Source of the DNA: Verrucomicrobiota bacterium
Lineage (GTDB): Bacteria > Verrucomicrobiota > Verrucomicrobiia > Chthoniobacterales > UBA10450
Assembly (NCBI GenBank): GCA_003219395.1
Contig: QHOR01000002.1
Location: forward strand, 1-5,258
Reading direction: 5' to 3'
Length of the DNA: 5,258 nucleotides
In this document: one piece after another, positions 1 through 5,258 of the stretch
How the letters are laid out: each line of letters starts with the position of its first letter
Numbering within the stretch: the stretch's first letter is position 1
Notes under the pieces: model-generated
Databases searched by the model: none
What the model was told of the DNA's origin: nothing
The model's input: only the letters and a program-made list of their open reading frames with translations
Made by a program: the position numbers and the translations under genes

Positions 1-1
1 G

Positions 2-628
2 AATGACGAATGTTGTAAAGGCGTTGGCCGCCGCGAATGCCTAACGAATGAGACCGGCTTCACTCTCATTGAACTGATCGTAGTCACTGCCGTAATCGTC
101 ATTCTGACCGGATTAGTTCTGACCACGGTCGGCTATGTTCAGAAGAAGGGTGCTCGCGCCCGTGCCGAGACAGAAATCGCCGCCATGTCCGCGGCCTGCG
201 AGAGTTACAAAGCGGATAATGGAATTTACCCGAGAGACACGACAAACAATACAACCGACAACCTCGCTGCGCTCACAAGTCAAACTCCACCTGATCCATT
301 ACCCACTTCTTATGATCCAAGCAATGCCGCATATTCCGCTGCGAGCTTTTATCTCTATGGTCAGCTTTCTGGAAACGTTAGCGGTGATCGCTCCACGTAT
401 TCGCAGAAGAGCTATTTCCAATTCAAACCGAATATGCTTTCACCAGCGGGAGGAACGGGAACAGTAACCGCCATCCGGGATCCGTTCGGAAACAGCTATG
501 GTTATTCTACAGCCAACCAGGCAAACTCATCTTATGGGTTTAATCCCACATTCGATCTGTGGAGTACTGGTGGCACGTCAAACGGGACCGACGCAGCTTA
601 CGAGAAGGCCTGGATCAAAAACTGGTAG
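2..628 (+). CDS. GspG-like type II secretion pseudopilin (5' end missing)
   Basis: The reading frame is open from the left edge to a TAG at 626-628, giving 208 visible residues; it has no in-frame ATG, GTG or TTG before the pilin motif, so the start is off the window. Residues 1-19 look like a basic prepilin leader (K6, R10, R11) ending in Gly19. The cleavage and methylation motif follows: F20-T-L-I-E24, with Glu at +5, then a hydrophobic helix to about residue 43. Type IV prepilin peptidase would cut between G19 and F20. The globular part has YKADNGIYP at 69-77, DPFGNSYGY at 160-168, FDLWSTGG at 184-191 and a WIKNW end. These match the C-terminal landmarks of GspG, the major pseudopilin, including the region that binds calcium in that family. 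An ATG at 185-187 would remove the leader and membrane helix and is not the true start. Many bacteria of this type carry stand-alone pseudopilins, so a role in a full type II secretion system is not shown. Confidence 0.88.
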   Translation, partial: NDECCKGVGRRECLTNETGFTLIELIVVTAVIVILTGLVLTTVGYVQKKGARARAETEIAAMSAACESYKADNGIYPRDTTNNTTDNLAALTSQTPPDPLPTSYDPSNAAYSAASFYLYGQLSGNVSGDRSTYSQKSYFQFKPNMLSPAGGTGTVTAIRDPFGNSYGYSTANQANSSYGFNPTFDLWSTGGTSNGTDAAYEKAWIKNW

Positions 629-651
629 GCCGCGATCGTCGAACGCGCCGC

Positions 652-1701
652 TCACCCTTCGCTTGTGTGCACCACAACCTCTACGCGACGATTCGGGCTC
701 TGTTCTTCAATTGATCCGTTCGGTGACGCTCGGAATTTCGCTGCGCCGTAACCGCGCGTCTCGATTTGGGCGGGATTGATACGCATTGCCTCCACTAAGT
801 AACGTTTCACGCTGTCGGCGCGACGCTGGCTGAGATCCAGATTGTATTCGAAAGAGCCGAATGAATCCGTGTAGCCTTCCACCGAAAAGGTCGCCTTCGG
901 ATTACGCTGGATGAGAGTGCCGAGCTTTTGCAATTGGCTGATGGCGCTGGATTGCAGCACGTCGCTGTCGTATTCGAACAGTTGATCGTCCGGCAACCGT
1001 AATTTTGTGCCCGACCCGAGCGGACCTTTTTGCGCCAGCAGTTGATCCAAGTCGCTGAAGCCTGCCGTGTGCCCTTTAATTGGTCCGGCGCTGTCACCGG
1101 GCATTTTGCTGGTGAATGTGTTAGGACGCTTGATTGTCGTACTTGTGGCCAGCTCCGTTCCGCTAAGCGCAGGCTGGGGACGACCTGATTGTGAGCTGCT
1201 ATTGAGTAGCGATTGTTCGTGCGCCGCATTGGGGTCATTAGCAAGACTCTGCGCAGTCGATCGCTCGATTTCAGTAAGAGCGGAATTGATCTCAGGCTGT
1301 TCTACCTTCGGTTGATCAGGCAAAACGTCGCGCATGTCGTCCGGAATCGCCGCGTTTGCTTGAATGTCCTGCAGTATTTTGTCGAACGATTTCTTTTCAT
1401 CCGGCAACTGCACATTCGTATTGTCCGGATTCGGTTTTGCGGCGGGATTTGTCTGATCGACGCTGCTCTTGCCAAGATCCGACGCATTGATGCTCCTGAC
1501 CTTAAAGGTTGGCGTCTGCTCGTTTGGAGGGACCACGGCTTCCAGAGTTTGGAAACGCGTGCGATAGAAATAAGCGCACAACGCAAAGTGTATTCCCAGC
1601 GAAATGATCAACCCAAACCAGAGCCAACTGCGCTCTTTGCTACCGGACAGTAGTCCTTCGGTCTCGAATCGGTCGAAGTCGTCGAAATCAGAAACTCTCA
1701 T
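652..1701 (-). CDS. Inner-membrane-anchored protein with C-terminal OmpA-like peptidoglycan-binding domain
   Basis: This 349-residue protein has three parts. Residues 1-26 are acidic then mixed, and 27-46 form one hydrophobic segment (around GLIISLGIHFAL) with no signal-peptidase or lipobox site, so it looks like an uncleaved anchor similar to those of TonB or TolA proteins. Residues 50-230 are a Pro/Asn/Gln/Ser-rich, probably disordered linker suited to crossing the periplasm. Residues about 232-346 are an OmpA-like domain: VEGYTDSFG at 274-282, YNLDLSQRRADSV at 286-298, and NRRVEV near the end. D279 and R294 lie 15 residues apart, matching the pair that grips diaminopimelate in OmpA of Acinetobacter. 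There is no beta-barrel, so this is not a classical OmpA porin; a MotB-like or Tol/Ton-associated role is possible but unproven. No clear Shine-Dalgarno precedes the ATG. The gene converges on the pseudopilin gene with 23 bp between stops, and lies 154 bp downstream of panB. Confidence 0.87.
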   Translation of the reverse strand: MRVSDFDDFDRFETEGLLSGSKERSWLWFGLIISLGIHFALCAYFYRTRFQTLEAVVPPNEQTPTFKVRSINASDLGKSSVDQTNPAAKPNPDNTNVQLPDEKKSFDKILQDIQANAAIPDDMRDVLPDQPKVEQPEINSALTEIERSTAQSLANDPNAAHEQSLLNSSSQSGRPQPALSGTELATSTTIKRPNTFTSKMPGDSAGPIKGHTAGFSDLDQLLAQKGPLGSGTKLRLPDDQLFEYDSDVLQSSAISQLQKLGTLIQRNPKATFSVEGYTDSFGSFEYNLDLSQRRADSVKRYLVEAMRINPAQIETRGYGAAKFRASPNGSIEEQSPNRRVEVVVHTSEG

Positions 1702-1748
1702 TGCGCTCAGAACATATCACATTTGAACGCGCCAGCCATTGCCTCGGA

Positions 1749-1853
1749 AGACAGCCATCCTGGCTCTCTCGGCGAAGAGGCTTCCCAGCCGCTTCGCTGT
1801 GCGGATTCGACAGGCAAGATGCCCGTCTGCCGAGACAGGCTGGAAGCCTATCT
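1749..1853. repeat. Cluster of four consecutive small stem-loops (REP-like)
   Basis: Four short palindromes follow one another between panB and the OmpA-like gene. They are 1749-1769 (inner stem AGCCA/TGGCT, loop TCC), 1772-1797 (GGCT/AGCC, loop TCCC, outer stem GCGAAG/CTTCGC), 1809-1827 (GGCA/TGCC, loop AGA, outer GAC/GTC) and 1833-1853 (AGGCT/AGCCT, loop GGA, outer AGA/TCT). Each has a 4-5 bp inner stem, one mismatched pair, and a further outer stem of 3-6 bp. The second and fourth are near inverted copies of each other (AGGCTTCCCAGCC versus GGCTGGAAGCCT). The cluster ends 2 bp from the panB stop codon. No T-tract follows any stem on the - strand, so a simple intrinsic terminator is not indicated. 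They resemble dispersed REP-type palindromes; protection of the panB mRNA 3' end is a guess. Confidence 0.75.
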
Positions 1854-1855
1854 TC

Positions 1856-2608
1856 CTAGCTGCCAGCTCGCGTTTGCTCGATGAAGGCCGTTGCGGCGCG
1901 GCGGATTTCGTCTGCTACACGCGCTTCGGGTGACACAAATTTCGGTGTGAACCAGGGAAACAATCCGATCAGGTCGTGCGTGACCAAGATTTGTCCATCA
2001 CAATGCTTCCCTGAGCCGATACCGATGGTTGGAATGCCGATTGCCCTTGTGATCTGCCTTGCAATATCTGCGATCACAATTTCCAGCACGACAGAAAATG
2101 CGCCGGCCTCTTCCACAGCGCGCGCGTCCGCCAGGAGTGCTTCTGCCTCGGATTGAGTGCGGCCCTTAATCCGATAGCCACCTTCCTCCCGCACACTTTG
2201 AGGCAGCATACCGATATGGGCCATGAAGGGGATGCCCTGTTTTCTGATCGCTTGAATTTGTGCTACATGACTCACACCGCCTTCAAGCTTTACCGCCTGT
2301 GCGCCCACATCGATAAATCTCCTGGCAGTCTCCACAGCCTGCTCGGGGGTGTCGTACGTGTGGATCGGCAGATCCGCCACCAGCAACGCGCGTGTCACAC
2401 CGCGAGCGACGGCTCGGGTGTGATGCAACATTTGGTCCAGCGTCACACTGGTCGTGTCCTTGCAACCAAGTACAACCATGCCTAACGAGTCACCTACCAG
2501 AATGATGTCGATGCCGCTTTCGTCCAGCAAACGCCCCGTGGGATAGTCGTAGGCCGTCAGCGCGGTGATCTTCTCGCCGCGCTTTTTCATTTGCCGAAAA
2601 TCTTTCAT
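1856..2608 (-). CDS. panB: 3-methyl-2-oxobutanoate hydroxymethyltransferase (ketopantoate synthesis)
   Basis: PanB transfers a hydroxymethyl group from 5,10-methylenetetrahydrofolate to 2-oxoisovalerate to give ketopantoate, the first committed step to pantothenate and CoA in the cytoplasm. The 250 residues cover the whole family (E. coli PanB has 264). Visible motifs are ALTAYD at 16-21, LVGDSLGMV at 37-45, VADLP at 77-81, AVKLEGG at 105-111, HIGMLPQSV at 131-139, GGYRIKGR at 143-150 and IPTIGIGSG at 192-200, followed by CDGQILVTHDLIG. The metal ligands D40, D79 and E109 and the catalytic E176 match E. coli D45, D84, E114 and E181 with a constant offset of five. The usual VLECVP is VLEIVI here, a mild change beside the catalytic Glu. 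The ATG is preceded by GGGAG five bases upstream, which supports this start. The nearest upstream gene, folK, ends 139 bp away. PanB uses a folate cofactor, and folK makes a folate precursor. No panC is visible in the window. Confidence 0.97.
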   Translation of the reverse strand: MKDFRQMKKRGEKITALTAYDYPTGRLLDESGIDIILVGDSLGMVVLGCKDTTSVTLDQMLHHTRAVARGVTRALLVADLPIHTYDTPEQAVETARRFIDVGAQAVKLEGGVSHVAQIQAIRKQGIPFMAHIGMLPQSVREEGGYRIKGRTQSEAEALLADARAVEEAGAFSVVLEIVIADIARQITRAIGIPTIGIGSGKHCDGQILVTHDLIGLFPWFTPKFVSPEARVADEIRRAATAFIEQTRAGS

Positions 2609-2610
2609 CG

Positions 2611-2626
2611 GATCTCCCGGAAGATC
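2611..2626 (-). promoter_or_regulatory. panB ribosome-binding site inside a small hairpin
   Basis: On the - strand the Shine-Dalgarno GGGAGA lies partly in the loop and partly in the 3' arm of a short palindrome, with stem GATCT/AGATC and loop TCCGGG. The hairpin ends two bases before the panB ATG. The SD itself is the best in the window and supports the chosen start. The 5-bp stem is weak, so translational control by folding is only a possibility. Confidence 0.4.
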
Positions 2627-2704
2627 AGCCGCTAATTCTACAACGCAAGCTCAGCACAAACTTTGTAGCCACCGTTCTGTGACTGGTTGACTCAGCGCTG
2701 CAAT

Positions 2705-2738
2705 CGACGGTCTACAAGGCCGTAGTTACAAGCCGTCG
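2705..2738. repeat. Small inverted and direct repeat in the folK-panB gap
   Basis: The 139-bp gap between folK and panB contains CGACGG at 2705-2710 and its exact reverse complement CCGTCG at 2733-2738. Inside lie a second inverted pair, CTAC/GTAG (2712-2715 and 2722-2725), and two near direct copies, TACAAGGCCGT and TACAAGCCGT. It begins 10 bp after the folK stop on the transcribed strand. A further inverted pair, CTACAA/TTGTAG, lies at 2638-2643 and 2663-2668. There is no T-run, so it is not a standard intrinsic terminator. It may be another copy of a dispersed palindromic element. I found no convincing promoter in the gap. Confidence 0.4.
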
Positions 2739-2747
2739 CGCAGGGTT

Positions 2748-3248
2748 CTACCAATGATCCATGAATCGGGCCACATTGCTAGATTCCTTCAACTCCACCA
2801 GTAAGTCTGCGACAGTTTTCTTCTGGTCAGGCAAAATTAGCTCCGGCCGGATATCGGCGAGTGGTTGAAGCACGAATTTTCTTAAGTGCGTCCTCGGGTG
2901 CGGCAATTGCAGCTGTTCGTTATCGATCTGCTGATCACCGCAGTAAATCATGTCGATGTCGATCCTACGCGACACGTTTGTCGGATGGTCGCGCTTCCGG
3001 CCTAACGACTCCTCGATTCGAGCAAGTTGTTCAAGCAATTGCACGGGGTCGCTTTCAAAATCAAATTCAATAACTGTGTTCAAAAATTTTGGCGCTCCCG
3101 GCTCACAATCGATGGGGTCAGTTTCGTAGATGCCCGCAGAGAAAACCGGCGGTCTCACGTCACCAAGTTCGATAATTTGTCGTCGCGCTGCACGCAAATT
3201 CTCGAGCCGATCGCCGAGGTTGGATCCGAGCGCGACTGCCGTTCTCAT
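2748..3248 (-). CDS. folK: 2-amino-4-hydroxy-6-hydroxymethyldihydropteridine pyrophosphokinase
   Basis: FolK moves pyrophosphate from ATP to 6-hydroxymethyl-7,8-dihydropterin, the step before dihydropteroate synthase in folate synthesis, in the cytoplasm. With the start at 3248 the protein has 166 residues (E. coli FolK has 159). It opens with ALGSNLGDR at 6-14 and continues with YETDPI at 41-46, FLNTVIEF at 55-62, a long helix ending IEESLGRKR, RRIDIDMIY at 94-102, LPHPR at 115-119 and RKFVLQPLADI after it. D97 and D99 correspond to the two magnesium-binding aspartates (D95 and D97 in E. coli). The frame extends upstream to an ATG at 3318-3320, which would add 24 residues and overlap dapB by 17 bp. 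I prefer the inner ATG because the family normally starts a few residues before ALGSN and the outer ATG has its AG-rich site directly against it. The inner ATG lacks a clear Shine-Dalgarno, so coupling to dapB (55 bp upstream) is possible. Confidence 0.95.
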   Translation of the reverse strand: MRTAVALGSNLGDRLENLRAARRQIIELGDVRPPVFSAGIYETDPIDCEPGAPKFLNTVIEFDFESDPVQLLEQLARIEESLGRKRDHPTNVSRRIDIDMIYCGDQQIDNEQLQLPHPRTHLRKFVLQPLADIRPELILPDQKKTVADLLVELKESSNVARFMDHW

Positions 3249-3303
3249 GTAGCTGGAATCACTGATGCCGGCGGCCGTGGTCAACAACCGACTGGCCACA
3301 GAT

Positions 3304-3993
3304 TCATAGCCCAAGCACATCCTTCATCGAGTAAAGTCCCGGTGGCTGGCTGATGATCCATTCCGCTGCGCACAAGGCGCCTCGGGCAAAAATTTCGCGG
3401 CTCGACGCCCGATGGGTCAGCTCAAGCCGCTCGCCGGGTCCGTTGAAAATTACCGTGTGCTCACCGACCACGTCGCCTTTGCGAATCGATTCAATCGGAA
3501 TTTCGCTTGCCGTTTTTCTAGTTGCTTTCAAAAGCTCAGCCAGAGTCTTGGCCGTGCCGCTCGGCGCATCTTTTTTCATTTTGTGATGCGTTTCGACAAT
3601 TGCGACGTCAAAATTACCGCCGAGCTGCTCGACAGCTTTGTGCGTCAGCCAGAAAAGCACATTGACTCCGATGCTGAAATTGGATGCGAATACGATCGGC
3701 AATGATTGCGCGGCTTTTTCGATTGTGCTGCGCTGTTCTGTAGAGTGACCAGTCGTTCCAATGACCAATGGCTTGTGGTCCTGCGACGCAGCACGACAGA
3801 TTTCAGTGGTGGCATCGACGTGACTAAAATCGATCGCCACATCGCAGTTTCTCATGGCGGGCTCAATCGGATCACCCAGATCACACCGCGCGATGACGTC
3901 GATTTTTGGGTCTTCGTTTGCTAGACCACTGATAGCTTTTCCCATGCGCCCGGCCGCCCCAATGAGCAATACACGCACGAAAGATGACCTCAT
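3304..3993 (-). CDS. dapB: 4-hydroxy-tetrahydrodipicolinate reductase, short form
   Basis: DapB reduces the product of DapA to tetrahydrodipicolinate with NAD(P)H, the second step of the diaminopimelate/lysine pathway. Residues 7-18 hold the Rossmann nucleotide loop GAAGRMG. Next come VIGTTG at 77-82, ASNFSIGVNVLF at 103-114, the catalytic ETHHKMKKDAPSGTA at 134-148 (H136 and K140 match E. coli H159 and K163), GDVVGEHTV at 173-181, GERLELTHRASSR at 187-199 and a GLYSMKDVLGL end. At 229 residues it is about 40 shorter than E. coli DapB (273). The losses fall in the loop after the first Rossmann strands and before GDVVGEHTV, not in the catalytic motifs, so it should be active. The ATG at 3993 has TGAGGA ten bases upstream. 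A GTG at 3978 has GAGGT eight bases upstream and would begin directly at VRVLLIGAAGRMG; it is a real alternative that loses five residues. It lies 142 bp downstream of dapA. Confidence 0.97.
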   Translation of the reverse strand: MRSSFVRVLLIGAAGRMGKAISGLANEDPKIDVIARCDLGDPIEPAMRNCDVAIDFSHVDATTEICRAASQDHKPLVIGTTGHSTEQRSTIEKAAQSLPIVFASNFSIGVNVLFWLTHKAVEQLGGNFDVAIVETHHKMKKDAPSGTAKTLAELLKATRKTASEIPIESIRKGDVVGEHTVIFNGPGERLELTHRASSREIFARGALCAAEWIISQPPGLYSMKDVLGL

Positions 3994-4009
3994 GTTATGA
4001 GAATCCTCA

Positions 4010-4038
4010 CCTCACCCTCTTTCTTTGCAAGGGAGAGG
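4010..4038 (-). other. Imperfect hairpin between dapA and dapB
   Basis: On the - strand, arm CCTCTCCCTT (4038-4029) can pair with GAGGGTGAGG (4019-4010): nine or so pairs with one T-T mismatch around a 9-base loop. The structure lies 17 bases before the dapB ATG. The bases after it are TGAGGATT, not a T-run, so it is a poor terminator. The 3' arm is purine-rich and SD-like, and a second TGAGG copy directly after the stem stays free. It resembles widespread C/T-rich intergenic hairpin repeats of bacteria (from memory, not checked). The rest of the 142-bp gap shows nothing I can name. Confidence 0.5.
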
Positions 4039-4135
4039 CCTTGTTCCTCGCTGTCGAAATTCGCGTCCTCACTCACCAGAACCGCCGAGTCAGCTTCTCC
4101 AATCGCGGAAAGCGGCTGCGGTGTGGGACTGCAAA

Positions 4136-5014
4136 TTACTTCGTCCGCTCCAATTCTTCGAGTGTCTTGCGTAAGCGCGCCTGATTAGCTTCGCTCATTT
4201 CACATAACGGCAAACGCACTTCACCAGACATTGCTCCGCGCCAGTGCAGCGCCATCTTCACGGGGACAGGATTCGGTTCAATGAACAAATCTTTGAAAAG
4301 CGGAAACATCTTGTGATGCAGATTTAAGGCTAATTTCGTATCGCCGCATTCATAAGCCCGGACGAGCGAACTAACGTCAGCCGGGAACAAATTCGAAGCC
4401 ACGCTGACAACTCCAACTGCTCCAACTGACATGAACGGCAACGTTAGCGAATCGTCGCCACTTAAAATCGTAAATGACTCAGGCAAACGGCCGCGCAATT
4501 CGCTCACACGCTCGACACTTCCGCTGGCTTCCTTGATTGTAACAATATTCCGGCATTCTCCTGCCAGGCGCGTAACGGTATCGGCCGCAATATCCACGCC
4601 GCACCGGCCAGGAATGTTGTAAAGCATGATGGGTAATGACGTGGCGTCGGCAATGGTTTTGAAATGGCGAAATAGACCTTCCTGGCTCGGTTTGTTGTAA
4701 TATGGCGCCACGAGCAGTGCACCGTCAGCGCCGAGGTTCTCGGCCATTTTGGTGTCGGCCACGGCGTGCTGCGTCGCGTTGGAACCTGTCCCGGCGAGAA
4801 CCAGACAACGCTTTTTCGCGGTGGCGACTGCCAGCCGGATCAGTTCGTGGCGCTCCTCGTGTGCCAGGGTTGGCGATTCGCCGGTGGTACCGACAACGAC
4901 AATTCCTGTAATTCCGGCGACGATTTGGTTTTCGATTAGTTTCTCGAAAGCGGCAACATCAATCGCGCCGTTGCGGAATGGCGTAACTAAGGCCGTAAAT
5001 GTGCCGCGAAACAT
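4136..5014 (-). CDS. dapA: 4-hydroxy-tetrahydrodipicolinate synthase
   Basis: DapA condenses pyruvate with aspartate semialdehyde, the committed step to diaminopimelate and lysine, using a Schiff-base lysine in a TIM barrel. The 292 residues equal the normal length (E. coli 292). It starts MFRGTFTALVTPF, as expected. Visible motifs are VVGTTGES at 40-47 (T43 and T44), AGTGSNAT at 74-81, APYYNKPSQEG at 103-113 (Y106), LYNIPGR at 131-137 (Y132 and R137), IKEASG at 160-165 (catalytic K161), LSGDD at 184-188 and FIEPNPVPVK at 244-253. All catalytic residues are present. At the lysine-inhibition site, by alignment to E. coli, S47, H52, N79 and Y105 are kept, but A49, H56 and E84 of E. coli become P48, R55 and H83. 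Feedback inhibition may therefore be weak or absent (inference). The ATG lacks a clear Shine-Dalgarno. The gene lies 132 bp downstream of the dapF stop and upstream of dapB. Confidence 0.97.
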   Translation of the reverse strand: MFRGTFTALVTPFRNGAIDVAAFEKLIENQIVAGITGIVVVGTTGESPTLAHEERHELIRLAVATAKKRCLVLAGTGSNATQHAVADTKMAENLGADGALLVAPYYNKPSQEGLFRHFKTIADATSLPIMLYNIPGRCGVDIAADTVTRLAGECRNIVTIKEASGSVERVSELRGRLPESFTILSGDDSLTLPFMSVGAVGVVSVASNLFPADVSSLVRAYECGDTKLALNLHHKMFPLFKDLFIEPNPVPVKMALHWRGAMSGEVRLPLCEMSEANQARLRKTLEELERTK

Positions 5015-5042
5015 CGGTTTAACTGTAGGTTGGCGTAGTCCA

Positions 5043-5126
5043 TTGTCAGGTCGAGCGAAGTCGAGACATCTCTGATTGTTACCACCTCAAAATTGTAGAT
5101 TTCGTCGATTACCCTCGGAATGACAA
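5043..5126. repeat. 84-bp inverted-repeat element between dapF and dapA
   Basis: The element begins TTGTCAGGTCGAG and ends CTCGGAATGACAA. The end's reverse complement, TTGTCATTCCGAG, matches the beginning at 10 of 13 positions, including six perfect outer bases. A second imperfect inner pair follows (GACATCT near 5066-5072 against AGATTTCGTCGA at 5097-5108), so the whole can fold into a long broken hairpin. A smaller palindrome, TCGA/TCGA around GCGAAG, lies near the left end. The phrases TGTCATTCCGAG and CTCGACTTCGCTCGA are familiar to me from dispersed intergenic repeats in several bacterial phyla, but this is recollection. It takes up most of the gap where a dapA promoter would have to lie. 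No transposase or flanking target duplication is evident. Confidence 0.6.
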
Positions 5127-5128
5127 GA

Positions 5129-5144
5129 CCCGCAAGGTTGCGGG
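5129..5144 (-). terminator. Terminator-like hairpin after dapF
   Basis: CCCGCAA and TTGCGGG form a perfect 7-bp inverted repeat with only two bases between them, so in practice about six pairs with a small loop. It starts two bases after the dapF stop on the - strand. It is followed by TCTTGTCATT, which is T-rich but not a true T-run. This is at best a weak Rho-independent terminator; it could also be part of the repeat next to it. If it works, dapA would need its own promoter. Confidence 0.45.
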
Positions 5145-5146
5145 CG

Positions 5147-5258
5147 CTAAATCTCAATCGTTCCTTCGAACACAAACTCGGCCGGGCCGGTAAGCGTAAC
5201 ATTGCGAAACTGCTTGTCTGCCGCGCCGGAGCTCTGCGCAGGCGGGCCGGTCCTATCA
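5147..5258 (-). CDS. dapF: Diaminopimelate epimerase, C-terminal end only
   Basis: The last 36 codons and a TAG at 5147-5149 of a gene that enters from the right edge. The end reads NVTLTGPAEFVFEGTIEI, which carries the TGPAEFVFEG signature found at the C-terminus of DapF. DapF interconverts LL- and meso-diaminopimelate, the last step before peptidoglycan and lysine use, and it fits directly beside dapA and dapB. The two catalytic cysteines and the rest of the protein are outside the window, so activity cannot be judged. The preceding visible part (PPAQSSGAADKQFR) is unremarkable and poorly conserved. The fragment is short, so the call depends on one motif and on context. Confidence 0.85.
   Translation of the reverse strand, partial: DRTGPPAQSSGAADKQFRNVTLTGPAEFVFEGTIEI

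Noticed and set aside
185..628. Pseudopilin gene starting at the ATG at 185
   Set aside because: The same frame continues upstream through the prepilin cleavage motif and membrane helix, so this ATG is internal.
629..651. Bidirectional terminator between the convergent pseudopilin and OmpA-like genes
   Set aside because: Only a CGCG/CGCG pair of 4 bp is present, with no T-run on either strand.
1067..1653. + strand open frames over the OmpA-like gene
   Set aside because: They are antisense to a gene with clear domain motifs and show no recognisable family.
1702..1748. Sigma-70 promoter for the OmpA-like gene (TATGTT-like -10 on the - strand)
   Set aside because: No -35 box is found at proper spacing, and the match is no better than chance.
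1702..1855. CRISPR array or riboswitch in the panB to OmpA-like gap
   Set aside because: The palindromes are not identical repeats with unique spacers, and no known aptamer core is seen.
3249..3320. FolK starting at the ATG at 3320 with 24 extra residues
   Set aside because: It overlaps dapB by 17 bp, has no spaced Shine-Dalgarno, and the added residues do not resemble FolK N-termini.
4987..5202. 71-residue - strand frame spanning the dapF end, the gap and the dapA start
   Set aside because: It overlaps dapF and dapA in another frame and reads through the inverted-repeat element, with no family motif.

Overview
This 5.3 kb window is ordinary bacterial chromosome. It holds one partial gene on the + strand and six genes on the - strand, and it is dense with genes (the longest gap is 154 bp). 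The gene set and style suggest a Verrucomicrobia-like soil bacterium. The grounds are moderate GC, a GspG-like pseudopilin gene of about 200 residues, the run dapF-dapA-dapB-folK-panB, weak or unclear Shine-Dalgarno sequences, and gaps filled with small palindromes. The phylum is an inference from style and recollection, not something the sequence proves.

Layout from left to right. Positions 2-628 (+) encode a GspG/type II secretion-like pseudopilin whose first codons lie off the left edge. It converges, with only 23 bp between stops, on 652-1701 (-), an inner-membrane-anchored protein with a C-terminal OmpA-like peptidoglycan-binding domain. A gap at 1702-1855 carries four consecutive small stem-loops of similar design that end beside the panB stop. 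Then come panB (1856-2608), a 139-bp gap with a small inverted and direct repeat, folK (2748-3248, start chosen by homology), dapB (3304-3993), a 142-bp gap with an imperfect hairpin just upstream of dapB, dapA (4136-5014), a 132-bp gap made of an 84-bp inverted-repeat element and a terminator-like hairpin, and the last 36 codons of dapF (5147-5258), which enters from the right edge.

All genes from dapF to the OmpA-like gene run leftward. DapA and DapB carry out the first two steps from aspartate semialdehyde toward diaminopimelate, and DapF makes meso-diaminopimelate, used for lysine and peptidoglycan. FolK belongs to folate synthesis and PanB to pantothenate/CoA synthesis, so the run is a biosynthetic block of mixed pathways. 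The OmpA-like domain keeps the Asp/Arg pair that in the family holds the diaminopimelate of peptidoglycan, so the last gene may bind a polymer whose precursor the upstream genes make. Whether all six genes share a transcript is unclear, because hairpins lie in most gaps.

I see no new multi-gene system. The most notable non-coding features are the intergenic palindromes. The protein-level oddities are a short DapB, changed residues at the lysine feedback site of DapA, and the membrane-anchored OmpA architecture.
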